DNA from: Rhytidiadelphus loreus
Lineage: Eukaryota > Streptophyta > Bryopsida > Hypnales > Hylocomiaceae
Length of the DNA: 64,000 bases
Assembly (NCBI GenBank): GCA_947034895.1
Contig: OX344764.1
Coordinates: forward strand, 35,218,935-35,282,934
Direction of reading: 5' to 3'
Part shown: positions 50,105 to 60,929 of the stretch, piece after piece
Numbering within the stretch: position 1 is the stretch's first letter
Layout of the letters: every line of letters begins with the position of its first letter
Notes under the pieces: model-generated
Databases searched by the model: none
Told to the model about the DNA's origin: nothing
What the model saw: only the letters and a program-made list of their open reading frames with translations
Position numbers and translations under genes: made by a program

Positions 50105-51372
50105 GCCATCCAGGATGCTTGGACCAAGAGGAGAAAACGAAGATTCAAGCTTCTAGCTGTAGTAGTCAACTTTGCACAAGTTGAGGACTACGGACCACCG
50201 GAACTTGTCGTGGAGATAGATGGATGCACCATTTCCAAAGTTTTGGTAGATGGAGGATCTTGAATGAATCTAATGTTGGAGGATACTGCCTTTGACGTGG
50301 GATTCACCACCTTTGAAACCACTGACCAAGTATTGCAAATGGCGGATCAGTCCCGGGTGATTCCGGTTGGAAGACTTTCTCAAGTACCAATCCAAATAGG
50401 GAAGGTGACTTATTTACTAAACTTTGTTATCATCCGAGTAAACAAGGGAAGACCATTCCCTTTGCTACTGGGAAGACTTTGGTTATATGCTGCAAGAGTG
50501 GTCGTAGATTGGGGACACAAGGAGTTCGTTGTTGGGAAACCAAGTATCCGGATTCCTTAGAAGAATGAAGAACATATGGGAGAGATAAGTAAATCGGAAG
50601 GCTATACCACGGATTGGTCAGATCCAAAAGATTCTTCTACATCTACTTACTTTATTGGAGAATTTGACGGAATAACGGAGACTAATTTCGACTTTCTTGA
50701 ACCCATACTGGAGCTGGAACATCTAAAGGAAGTTCTGGATTTGTGCCCGGAATCTACAATAAGTCAGTAGGAAGACCGATCACTTGGAGAAGCTAGTATC
50801 CCACTTACAACTAATTGGATAAAGAGCCAAATTCTAGAAGGCAATTTATCCACTATCAAATTGATCGAAGGGAAGACTGACCTTCTTTGGAGTGAGATCC
50901 GAGCCCAGGAGGAGGAACCGGATCGGATCAAGAACAGAGTCAATCCATCTGACTATAAGAAGGTAGAAGTTGAACTGGGAAAATTCTCTTAGCAGAAATG
51001 AGAAGAGAAGCTATACAAGGTTGTTGAAGAAGTACATGGATGTATTTGCTTGGACTCCTTCCAATCTAAGCAGGATTCCATCAGATTGACCTTCTCGATA
51101 GAGCAGTTCTAGTCAGGCAGCGACAATATAGGTTGAATCCAAAGTACTCATTGGTGGTGAAGGAAGAGATAGACAAGCTGTTGGAAGCCAAATTCATTTA
51201 TCCGGTTAACAACTTAGAATGGGTTTCACCTATTGTGGTTGTTCCAAAGAAGGTTGGAGCAGATGGGAAGGTGAAGATCCGTATCTATCAAGATTTCTGC
51301 AAGTTGAATGCCGCCACGAAGAAGGATTACGTTCTACTACCATTCATGGATGTGATCCAGGATCATTGTTAC
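50105..51372 (+). pseudogene. Gypsy protease and N-terminal half of reverse transcriptase
   Basis: The frame 'ELVVEIDGCTISKVLVDGGS' gives the retropepsin active site (D-G-G-S, about 50252-50263), with a TGA at once afterwards. The flap-like 'IPVGRLSQVPIQIG' and 'PLLLGRLWL' region follows (50264-50560). Several stops come next. RT begins with 'RLNPKYSLVVKEEIDKLLEA', 'WVSPIVVVPKK' and 'IRIYQDFCKLNAATKKDY' (51133-51372). It is cut off at 'DHCY' by the insert at 51373. Confidence 0.85.
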
Positions 51373-52037
51373 CCCAGTATTTTGGACATTTTTGGAAATT
51401 AATTTATCATAATTAATTATTAAGATACTAGAAAAATTACATGTGGATATCAAGAATATACTTCAATATGCAAGAATATTCAAGAATTATAAGAAATGGA
51501 GTTTCTAGTAAAGTATTAATAATTGTGGAAATAGGCAATTTTATACTAATAAGAAACTTAAAAGACATTGTAATAAAAGTAGTACATAGTAATTAATAGA
51601 GGTTACTAGGAGGTAGTAAGGAGTTTGTTAGTTAGTTATAAGGAAGTTAGGGTTTCCTAAATGACTTATGGCCATGGAACAAAGTGGTTAGAAAATTTCC
51701 TATGGCCACGGGAAACTATAAATAGGCATTAACCTCTTTTGTAAGGCATTATTCACGAACATCAATAAAAGCTCAAATTACTCAAAGACTAAATCTTCAA
51801 GACAATTTCAAGACTTAAAGACATTGAAGAAGAATAAACCAAGACAAATCCAAGACTTAAGAAGATCATAAAAGATCCAAAAGAAAGTGAAGATTAAATC
51901 AACTCCAAGTCAATTACAAGTTTAAGATAAATAAGATTAAATAGAATAGGAGTAATATTTAAGAATGTCATTTCACTTTAAAAGATAATTCAAAAGGAAG
52001 AGGAAAGTGTGTTTCCAATCATGTTTCCGGACGGGAA
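51373..52037 (+). mobile_element. 665-bp solo-LTR-like insertion in the gypsy RT
   Basis: TGTTAC occurs at both borders (51367-51372 and 52038-52043). Removing the insert plus one copy restores the RT reading 'DHCYNFLDGF'. The insert is AT-rich with a TATA box (ctataaatagg, about 51716-51726) and poly-A type signals (aataaa, 51765), as in an LTR. It has no open frame. Its termini are not the canonical TG..CA. Confidence 0.7.
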
Positions 52038-52043
52038 TGTTAC

Positions 52044-52523
52044 AATTTCCTAGATGGATTTTAAGGATACAACCAAGTATCTATCCGCTTGGTAGATTAG
52101 CTGAAGACAATGTTCACAATAGAGTGGGGTACGTTTGCCTTCAACCGGATGCCATTCGGATTGTGTAATGCACTCGGAACATTCCAAAGGCTGATGATGG
52201 ACATCTTCCAAGATTTCCTTAGGCATTTTTTAGAAGTGTTTATTGACGACTTTGTTGTTTTCAGTAAACAAGAGGGATACTTGGAGTTCTTGGAAAAAAC
52301 CTTCATTCGGTGTAGGGAAACGGGATTGAAGTTACATGCGGGAAAATGTTTCCTGGGGATGCAATCCGGAATCCTGTTGGGGCATGTAGTCAGTAGGAGA
52401 GGATTAGAGGTTGATGTGAACAAGGTCAAAGCTATCTTGGCCTTGGTTGCCCCTACAAGTGTTAGAGAAATTCGCGGATTTCTAGGATGTGTGGGTTACT
52501 ATAGGAGGTTCATTGAAGGATAC
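52044..52523 (+). pseudogene. Gypsy reverse transcriptase, C-terminal half
   Basis: The frame continues from the insert with 'FLDGF[stop]GYNQVSI', 'MFTIEWGTFAFNRMPFGLCN', the catalytic 'VFIDDFVVFS' (near 52237-52266; FxDD form of YxDD), 'GLKLHAGKCFLGM' and 'FLGCVGYYRRFIEGY'. These are the standard thumb and palm motifs. It is interrupted at 52524 by the hAT element and resumes in frame at 58401. Confidence 0.9.
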
Positions 52524-52776
52524 CAAGGTTGACGAATTGCAACGTCCAGGGCAAAATCATGTCCATTTTTCGAACGTCCGGACGTCCAAATTTTCCAGAT
52601 GCGCAGACGATGTGGACGGTGTCCATCGGATGGCATCCGTCAGACGTTCAGACGGCGCGGACGGGTGGACGGCCATCGTAGATGGGCGGATAGTGCGGTT
52701 GGCGCGAACGGCCATCACAGACGGGCAGACGACATGGTCAACGCGGATGGCCATCGCAGACGGCCCGACCACAATA

Positions 52777-54768
52777 AAATGTCATAAAACATGATTTTTA
52801 GACCTCTTTTACGTATAGTAAAATGTCTTTTTTCAAAAAGCTTTGAACTACAAAAAGGTTTGAAATGAAGCCAAGTTTCACCTCCAAGAATCGTTTCAAG
52901 TTTCGACTTTCCAGAAAAAAGTTATGAACCATTTTCTAAGGCTGTGTCTGAAAATGGTCAAAAAATTGCCGTCCGCTCCTGCGAGGCCCATCCGACCCTC
53001 TGCCGACCGCAGTAAAATGTCATAAAACATGATTTTCAGACCTCTTTTACGCATAGTAAAATGTCTTTTTTCAAAAAACTTTGAACTACAAAAAGGTTTG
53101 AAATGAAGCCAAGTTTCACCTCCAAGAATCCATTTCAAGTTTTGACCTTCCAACAAAAAGTTATGAACCATTTTCTAAGGCTGTGTTTGAAAATGGCCAA
53201 AGAAATGCCGTCTTCTCCTCCAACCCCCGTCCACCCATCTCACCACCTAATTGACCCTCCGAGTCTTCAATCCACCATCCACCTTTCCAACCCGCCATTT
53301 GCCGGGTGTAAGTATGCTAGACCTTGTACTTTTTCAAGTTACAAAGCAATTTTTTAGGACAACATGACTTTGTACTTGTTATTATTTCAATTTAGAAGCT
53401 TGTCTTGTATGTTTTTTCTGTTTTTCTAGACATTATATATGTGAAGATCTTGTGGGCTTTATTGATTTCTTTAAATAACTAAGTTCAGAGTGAGAAATTT
53501 GTACTTTTTGGATTGTTAGTAAAAAATCACATGGTACTAATTAAAATAAAAGTATAAATATCTTGATCATATAGACTTGAAGTGCTAGGGTTTTTCTGGA
53601 GAAAAGATAAGGAGGGGCAATGTTTTGGAATCTATTTTCAATTTAATATTTACAATCCATATTTGGCAGAATCTTAGAAATAAATTAGTTTTGATTTGCA
53701 ATGAATATATGGTGGAAATATAAAACTTTTTTCCATTTGATTGAAGATTCTGAATAGCTGCAATTAGTTTTTGAATGGCATCAAGTCAAATAAAGAAAAA
53801 TATCAATTTTTCATCAAACATATTGTGGTGCTTTTTTGTACAAAGACTACTCTTAATACGTTTTTTATTTTTTGTGGAGGAATATTTCATATGTACATGA
53901 CTTTGGATCTTAGTGACATGTTCGGTCAACCTCCTATATACTTAATGATTGATCTACAACAATTAATTCCTCCCTCACAATCACTCACTAGTGACAAACA
54001 TCAATCCTAAATCCAAGTACACAAAGCACAATTCAATACTCTAAGTTCTCAAAAGTACAATGAAGCATTCCCGAAAATGCATGGGTTTAATGTACATACA
54101 CCCCACCCTTCCAACCCACCATCTGCCCTTCTGACCCGTGGTCCGTTCCTTAGACCTGCTCGTCCAACCTTCTAACAACCGCAATTAAATTTCATAAAAC
54201 ATGATTTTTAGACCTCTTTTACGCATAGACAAATGTCTTTTTTCAAAATACTTTGAACTACAAAAACGTTGAAAATGAAGCCAAGTTTCACCTTCAAGAA
54301 TCCATTTCAAGTTTCAACCTTCTAGCAAAAAGTTATGCACCATTTTCTAAGGTTGTGTTTGAAAATGGCCAAAAAAATGCCATCCTCTCCTCTGACTCCC
54401 ATCCACCCATCTCACCACCCAAAGGACCCTCCGAGTCTCCAATCTGCCATCCGCCCTTCCCACCCGCCATCCGCCTTTCTGACCTACCGTCCACTCCTCC
54501 GACTCGCCATTCGCTCCTCAAACCCGCTGTCCGCCCTTCCGACGGCCCGTTCGACCCTCTGCCGACCGTAGTAAAATATCATAAAACATGATTTTTAGAC
54601 CTCTTTTACGCATAGACAAATGTCTTTTTTCAAAAAACTTTGAACTACAAAAACGTTGGAAATGAAGCCAAGTTTCACCTCCAAGAATCCTTTTGAAGTT
54701 TCAACCCTCCAGAAAAAAGTTATAGACCATTTTCTAAGGCTGTTTGTGATAATGGCCAAAAAAATGTT
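52777..54768 (+). repeat. Four direct copies of a ~200-bp module
   Basis: Copies near 52777-52970, 53010-53215, 54185-54385 and 54570-54768 each run from 'cataaaacatgattttta' through 'tttacgcatag', 'ctttgaactacaaaaa', 'gaagccaagtttcacct' to 'ccattttctaaggctgtg'. Two more lie inverted at 57290-57480 and 57535-57735. Open frames in them recur with the module and are not genes. Confidence 0.85.
53340..54110 (+). other. Interior of the hAT element, no gene seen
   Basis: This is AT-rich sequence between the second and third modules. I see no convincing frame or RNA gene. Confidence 0.4.
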
Positions 54769-55488
54769 GTCTTCTAGTCCTCTCCTCCAACCCCCCATTC
54801 GCCATCTAACCACTTGTCCGCCTATCGTACCCTCCATCTAGCTGTATTGTATTAATGAATTTTAAAAAGTACAGATTCGCTTTTCAAGGCTTCTATTTAA
54901 TACTACAAGCATCCTATATAGCATTTATGTATACAAAGAAAGGGTAATCCAAGTTAAACTTTCACACATTGAAATATGCACTATAATTGTTATACCCTAA
55001 ACCCTAAATCCTAGACCCTAGACCTTAAACCTTGAATTTTACATTAGTGAACAAACACATTGCTTTAATGTGCAAAATATGTTTGACTTCTAATTCCCTT
55101 AAAATGTGATTATCATGTTGTACTACATATGGATTTTTGCATAGTTCATAAGCTTATTCATATATGTTGTCAACATGTTCTTGGTATTTTCTACATCAAT
55201 TATGATGTGCCAATTTACAAATGTCAAACATACAATTATAATTTGAAGTGTTTTTTCTTTAAGTTTTGTTGTAAAATGCATTAATAGTTTGAAACATCAA
55301 AGTATACATAGTACAAGCAATTATATTATTTTATAATTGTATTACAAGATGCTACAAAAAATGCTTTAAATATTTTAATGTAATTTAATGTTGTTCAAGA
55401 TTAAATATTGCATTTATACAACAAAAATATTATTGAAGTTATTTTTCTACACCCTTATACCTATAAATTGTAAATCGTCAACTATATA
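54526..55488 (+). repeat. Left arm of a ~0.96-kb palindrome
   Basis: Each position pairs with position 112060 minus itself (for example 54595 with 57465, 55441 with 56619), so the arms match without indels over about 900 bp. The minus-strand open frame 54595-54837 and the plus-strand frame 57223-57465 translate identically. The arm includes degenerate TTTAGGG motifs near 54990-55030. Confidence 0.92.
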
Positions 55489-56571
55489 TCTCAAATATTG
55501 GTGCTTGGATAGTTCAAAATATAATCAACCTTCAAACGTGATGACTTTTTGTATATGACTATGATGACCCTCATTAATATATGTTTGTAATGTATCTATA
55601 CATCAATAATGATGTTTTCAATTCATCTTGTTGTAAATGTGAAACATGCAATTGTGATTTAATAATTTATATTATTATTTTATTTTTTGAAACATCTTCA
55701 AAAAATTTGGAATCATTTTAATATATTTTTTGTTTTTTATCACACTAGATTCTATTATTTTTTAAATTGCTAAGAATAAACATTCAATAAAAAAAAGTTC
55801 CAAGGGCAATTTGTTTATATAAAGTAAAGACTAGAAATGTCATAGAAAATGTTTTTTTTCATCTCTATTATTTCTTTCATTTGGAAAACATTATGTTTGC
55901 TAACATTTTTTATTAAATTACATTTGATAAATAAATTTTTTAAATATTTCTCACATTCACATTTTGACAATCAGATAATGTGACAAATAAATAAACTTTT
56001 AATCCTACAAAATCCTAGTTTACAAACTATTGAGTTTTATTTCACCATACCAAGAATTTTCCATTAAAAATTTAGAGAAGTATCTCAGTATCTTTACAAA
56101 TACTAGACATCATCTCAAAAAATAGTCTTTTAACTTTTCCCAAAAAATTCAATACTACTATCAATATAAACTTTCCCCAAAACCGAAGAAATTAGTACAA
56201 AGATAAATATAAATGTATACCACAAACTTATAGCCAAAGAATTGCAGAAACACGATACAATAATGCATTTACAAATGATTTTATAGAAAATTACGTAATT
56301 TAAAACCTTAAAGAATACAATATCGATTCGATTGAAAGACGAAAAACTATATAGTTTGACTTGTAGTAATATATATAATTAATCAAGCATGCTAGATCTC
56401 CCACAATACAATTGCAAGAAAATCTCTCATCTAATTAAATAATGATCAATTCAATCTTCTTAAGTAAAAATAAGGAACCCAAAAGTGTTGAAGGGGTCAT
56501 ATAAGGGGCCATCACATTTGAAGGTTGGTAATGTTTTAAACTATTCAAGCACCAATATTTTTCATATGAGA
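55489..56571. other. Loop of the palindrome
   Basis: This AT-rich spacer has no gene. Its outer ~55 bp on each side still pair imperfectly ('cttggatagtt' against 'aactattcaag'). Confidence 0.7.
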
Positions 56572-57534
56572 TATATAGTTGACGATTTACAATTTATAGG
56601 TATAAGGGTGTAGAAAAATAACTTCAATAATATTTTTGTTGTATAAATGCAATATTTAATCTTGAACAACATTAAATTACATTAAAATATTTAAAGCATT
56701 TTTTGTAGCATCTTGTAATACAATTATAAAATAATATAATTGCTTGTACTATGTATACTTTGATGTTTCAAACTATTAATGCATTTTACAACAAAACTTA
56801 AAGAAAAAACACTTCAAATTATAATTGTATGTTTGACATTTGTAAATTGGCACATCATAATTGATGTAGAAAATACCAAGAACATGTTGACAACATATAT
56901 GAATAAGCTTATGAACTATGCAAAAATCCATATGTAGTACAACATGATAATCACATTTTAAGGGAATTAGAAGTCAAACATATTTTGCACATTAAAGCAA
57001 TGTGTTTGTTCACTAATGTAAAATTCAAGGTTTAAGGTCTAGGGTCTAGGATTTAGGGTTTAGGGTATAACAATTATAGTGCATATTTCAATGTGTGAAA
57101 GTTTAACTTGGATTACCCTTTCTTTGTATACATAAATGCTATATAGGATGCTTGTAGTATTAAATAGAAGCCTTGAAAAGCGAATCTGTACTTTTTAAAA
57201 TTCATTAATACAATACAGCTAGATGGAGGGTACGATAGGCGGACAAGTGGTTAGATGGCGAATGGGGGGTTGGAGGAGAGGACTAGAAGACAACATTTTT
57301 TTGGCCATTATCACAAACAGCCTTAGAAAATGGTCTATAACTTTTTTCTGGAGGGTTGAAACTTCAAAAGGATTCTTGGAGGTGAAACTTGGCTTCATTT
57401 CCAACGTTTTTGTAGTTCAAAGTTTTTTGAAAAAAGACATTTGTCTATGCGTAAAAGAGGTCTAAAAATCTTATTTTATGACATTTTACTGCAGTCGACA
57501 GAGGGTCGGACGGGTTGTTGGAAGGGCGGACGGC
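56572..57534 (-). repeat. Right arm of the palindrome
   Basis: This is the reverse complement of 54526-55488. Divergence rises beyond 57470, where the arm runs into the module repeats and CGGACGG motifs. Confidence 0.92.
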
Positions 57535-57729
57535 AATTTTTTGGCCATTTTCAAACACAGCCTTAGAAAATGGTCCATAACTTCTTGCTAAAAGGTTGAA
57601 ACTTGAAAAGGATTTTTGGAGGTAAAACTTGGCTTCATTTTTAACGTTTTTGTAATTCAAAGTTTTAAAAAAAAAGACATTTTAATATGCATAAAAGTGA
57701 TCTGAAAATCATGTTTTATGTCATTTTAC

Positions 57730-58392
57730 TGCGGTCGGACGGATGACTAAGGAGACTGCAATCTTTGGAGATGTCCCATAGTTGGAGTTTTTGTACCATA
57801 GGAATGCTATGAAAGATATCTTTCCAATGGTATATTATGGTGCACATGAATGTGGACAGAGCGTCCGGTGGTCAGGTGTTTGACTAGATGAGCGAACGGT
57901 ATCGATCCATTTGTTTTGCCGTCCGTCCGCACCGACTGCAAGGCCAACCTCGTGGCCATCCGCATGCCCGGCCGATCGCATGGCCGTCCGCCCTGTCGAC
58001 TTCATGGCCGTCTGCTTGGCTGTTCGCCCTGTCAACTTCATGGCCGTCCGCTTGGCCGTCCGCCCTGGCAACTTCATGGCCATCCACTTGGCCGACTGTG
58101 TAGTCATTTGTTTGGTCAACTGCATGTCCGTCCGCCCAACCGACCGCATGTGCGTCAGATCGTCGGAAATCCCGGTCGGCCCGTCCGCTCTCCACTATCC
58201 GTTGGAAGCTTTGGTCGGCCCGTTTGCGATCTGCTCGTCCACTTGATGCCGTCGGAAGTTTTGGCCGTCCGCCCATCCAACGGTTGGACGATAGTCACCG
58301 CCAGGTATGTCAAAAGACGTCCTAGGGTTAGTGCCCACGGACTCTGAACGTCTGAACGTCCAATGTCACGTCTGGACGCCCTATCAACCTTG
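57730..58392. repeat. Subterminal GGCCGTCCG / GTCCGTCCG array
   Basis: 'atggccgtccgc' and 'tggccgtccgcc' repeat at about 12-45 bp spacing (57930-58140). Then 'gaacgtc' / 'acgtctgg' motifs run to the element end. Open frames with repeated 'DGHEV' or 'HGRP' words here are artefacts of the array. Confidence 0.7.
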
Positions 58393-58400
58393 AAGGATAC

Positions 58401-59276
58401 GCCAAATTGGCTATTCCTTTGACGGAACTTCTGAAAAAGGAAGAACAATTCACTTAGACCAATGAGAGACAGAGGGCCTTTGAGGAGTTGAAGATTAGGT
58501 TGGTAAGGGCCCCCATCCTGTCTCCACCGGATTGGACTCAGGAATTTCATGTGACCATAGACGCATCCGGTTGGTGTGTAGGAGCCATTCTTTGGCAATA
58601 TGAGGAAAAGAAGGAGTGCCCTATATACTACACTAGTAGGCAAATGAGTCTAGCAGAGAGGAAGTATACCACCACTGAGAGGGAAGCCCTTTCTGTGGTA
58701 TATGCTTGCAAGAAGTTCCTGCACTACTTACTCGAATACAAAGTAATTTTCCACAGGGATCATGATTCACTTAAGTATTTGGTAAATAAACTGGATTTAT
58801 CCGGTAGGATAGCTAGATGGATACTATTGCTGTAGGAGTTTAACTACGAGGTGGTAGTCAAACCTGGCAAGGCAAATGCCAATGCTAATTTCTTATCCAG
58901 ACAGAGAGGATCGGAAGTAGTAGTTGGGATTTCAGCCAACTTTCTAGACAAGTTTCCAGATGAGGATCATGAGGGATCGGAATCCGAAATGGTGTCTGTA
59001 AAAGAGGCTATGGTATACCACATTAAAGGAAGTGCATCTTTAGAGTTTCAAGAGATCTTGGATTACCTTTTGGATCACAAATATCCTGCTGGGTACTCGG
59101 TGGGAGAGAAGATTGTATTCCAACACAAAGTGGCACCGTATTCGCTCATTTATGGGGTATTATTCAAAATGGGAGCAGACGACCAACTGAGGAGATGTTT
59201 GGAGAAGAAGGAACAAAAACAAGTGATGAGTGCCCTCCATTCCGGATCCTCAGGTGGACATTTGGAGCCATTATGA
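58401..59276 (+). pseudogene. Gypsy RNase H and connection to integrase
   Basis: The frame runs in phase with the RT before the hAT insertion: 'LKKEEQFT[stop]TNERQRAFEELK' (TGG to TAG at about 58458), 'PPDWTQEFHVTIDASGWCVGAIL' with the first catalytic Asp, 'TTEREALSVVYACKKF' with Glu, and 'HRDHDSLKYL' with Asp. After TAG 58833 come 'NYEVVVKPGKANANANFLSR' and the start of the integrase zinc finger 'ALHSGSSGGH'. Confidence 0.9.
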
Positions 59277-60340
59277 CTGTAAACCGGATCCGGACATCCG
59301 GGTACTAGTGGCCTTCCATAATTCGAGATATCAAGACTTTTGTGGGAAGTTGTGATCAATGTCAGAGGACAAGTGCACCTTCCTCTAAAAACCACTGGCC
59401 TCTTACTCCTATCATTCCCCTTGCACCATTCAAAAAATGGGGAATTGATTTCATTAGACCAACCAATCCGGCGAGTGCCCGGAAAAAGAGATACATCATT
59501 TTGGCCATAGAATACACTACCAAGTAGGTGGAGGCGAGAACAACTAGGAAGAACAATGCTTCTGCTGCAACTTCATTCCTATTTGAAGAGATTATGATGA
59601 GGTTTGGACATCCCTTGGAGCTGGTCAGTGATAGAGGAACCCATTTCCTCAATGTTGTTATCGAAAACATTACAAGGATGTATCTGATCAAACACTGGAA
59701 GACGACCCCTTACAACCCTAAAGCGAATGGTCTTACAGAAAGAGCAAATGGGATCGTGGAAAAGAGTTTGAATAAAATGGTTTCCGCACACAAGACGGAT
59801 TGGGACCGGAAACTAGCATCCGCAGTCCATGCTTACAACACTTCGGAAAATATTACTACTGGTAAGAGTCTGTTCTTCCTTGTTTTTGGACAAACAACGT
59901 TACACAAGATAGAGATGGAGATTGAGACGCTTAGAGTTATGGCATCCTGAAGAGGAGATCAAGTTCCGGATCCGAGATTCCGGTTACTAGCTATTGAGGA
60001 TCTGGAGGGAACTCGCAGCAATGCTCTAGAACGAACAATCGCTGTTCAACATAAGAGGAAGAAGGATTTTGATGCCAAGCTACCAAAGAATCACGAAGTG
60101 GTGGAAGAAGGACTAGTTTTGCTTTATGACAATCGTCATGAAGAGTTTCCGGGGAAGCTGCACACAAGATGGATGGGACCCTACAAGGTGAACCAGATCT
60201 TTTCTAATGGTTCCCTCCAGCTTGAGGATCTTCAAGGAACATGGCTTGATACCCAGGTCAATGCATCTAGGATCAAGCGCTATAATCTAGATTCATTTTC
60301 TGAAACGGATTTAGATCCGGGAATAAATGAATTAGATTAG
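59277..60340 (+). pseudogene. Gypsy integrase with GPY/F module
   Basis: The zinc-binding half continues in a shifted frame with 'GSCDQCQRTS' (HHCC motif). The catalytic core has 'KKWGIDFIRP' (D), 'ELVSDRGTHFLN' (D) and 'YNPKANGLTERANGIVEKSL' (E), in D,D-35-E spacing. TAG 59525 (a Trp site in relatives) and TGA 59948 interrupt it. The C-terminus 'KLHTRWMGPYKV' is the GPY/F module; the protein ends 'LDPGINELD' just before the polypurine tract. It inserts element cDNA in the nucleus; inactive here. Confidence 0.9.
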
Positions 60341-60408
60341 GTCTAGAATATAGTTCTTCTTTTAAAATCTAGTGTTCGCAGGGATGCTCACATTTGAAAA
60401 TGGGGTGA

Positions 60409-60900
60409 TGTGGGAACCTAGAAATGAAAGTTGAAACTAATTACTTAGAAATCTAGACAAAATGATAGATCTAGGTAAAAAATTTCGTTTCTCTAAAGGA
60501 AATTAAAGATTTGATCAAAATTAAGATTTATACCAAATAAGAGTAGTGGTACATAGATAAAACGGTTAAGGGGGAATTTGAGTTTCCTATTTTTTAAACT
60601 AGAACTAGATTAGGATCCAGATGTCACTCGAGGATCCTAAACTGTACCGAGGATAGAGTTGGAGACCTACTGGAAAGTATCCAAACTTCATCGGGATCTA
60701 GCTTGATGACTCAAAAGGTTAAACGGATCTATCAGAAATCATGGGAAACCGTTGAACGGTCCAATCTTCCAGTTTAATGGCGGAACCCGCCAAATGACTA
60801 ACCTAAACGGAAACTACGGAAGGACTAAGGAGGGAAGGAAAGAGCCAGGGTTGGGACCCTCACTTTCATTTTCTGATTATATTTTCCTTTGGAGCTCAAC
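60409..60900 (+). repeat. 3' LTR start of the gypsy element
   Basis: It begins TGTGGGAACCTAG immediately after the polypurine tract. The sequence contains repeated 'cggat'/'aacgg' words. I could not fix the right end because the 5' copy is missing; the next open frame starts about 500 bp later. Confidence 0.6.
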
Positions 60901-60929
60901 CCATAGTTGGTAAAGAGAGAAAGAGCTCA

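Larger units (their letters stand above)
52524..58392. mobile_element. Non-autonomous hAT element, 5,869 bp, with 8-bp target duplication
   Basis: The target duplication AAGGATAC flanks the element (52516-52523 and 58393-58400). Removing the element and one copy restores the RT to RNase H linker 'FIEGYAKLAIP'. The termini are CAAGGTTGA..TCAACCTTG, in the hAT style, with ACGTCC/GGACGT subterminal motifs. The interior has no transposase. It holds directly repeated ~200-bp modules, CGGACGG arrays and a large palindrome. The left end almost equals the end of the hAT transposase element at 44189. Confidence 0.9.
47984..60409 (+). mobile_element. Ty3/gypsy LTR retrotransposon, split by two insertions
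   Basis: The order gag, protease, reverse transcriptase, RNase H, integrase is that of Ty3/gypsy. A polypurine tract (gaaaatggggtga, 60396-60408) and an LTR start (TGTGGGAACC, 60409) follow. The internal part is interrupted at 51373-52037 and 52524-58392. The integrase ends in a GPY/F-type module and no chromodomain is visible, which points to a Tat/Athila-like or related lineage. I found no 5' LTR before gag, so the left side is probably truncated or diverged. Confidence 0.85.

Noticed and set aside
51367..52044. Reading the RT insert as a canonical TG..CA LTR (TGTTACCCC..TGTTACA)
   Set aside because: The flanks would then not be duplicated and the RT frame would not be restored, while a TGTTAC duplication explains both.
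57835..58347. Several overlapping frames with repeated 'DGHEV', 'RTA' or 'HGRP' words
   Set aside because: All come from the GGCCGTCCGC subterminal array and appear in every frame.
52516..58400. Calling the 5.9-kb insert a MULE because of its size and palindromic interior
   Set aside because: The duplication is 8 bp, not 9-11, and the ends match a hAT transposase element at 44189.
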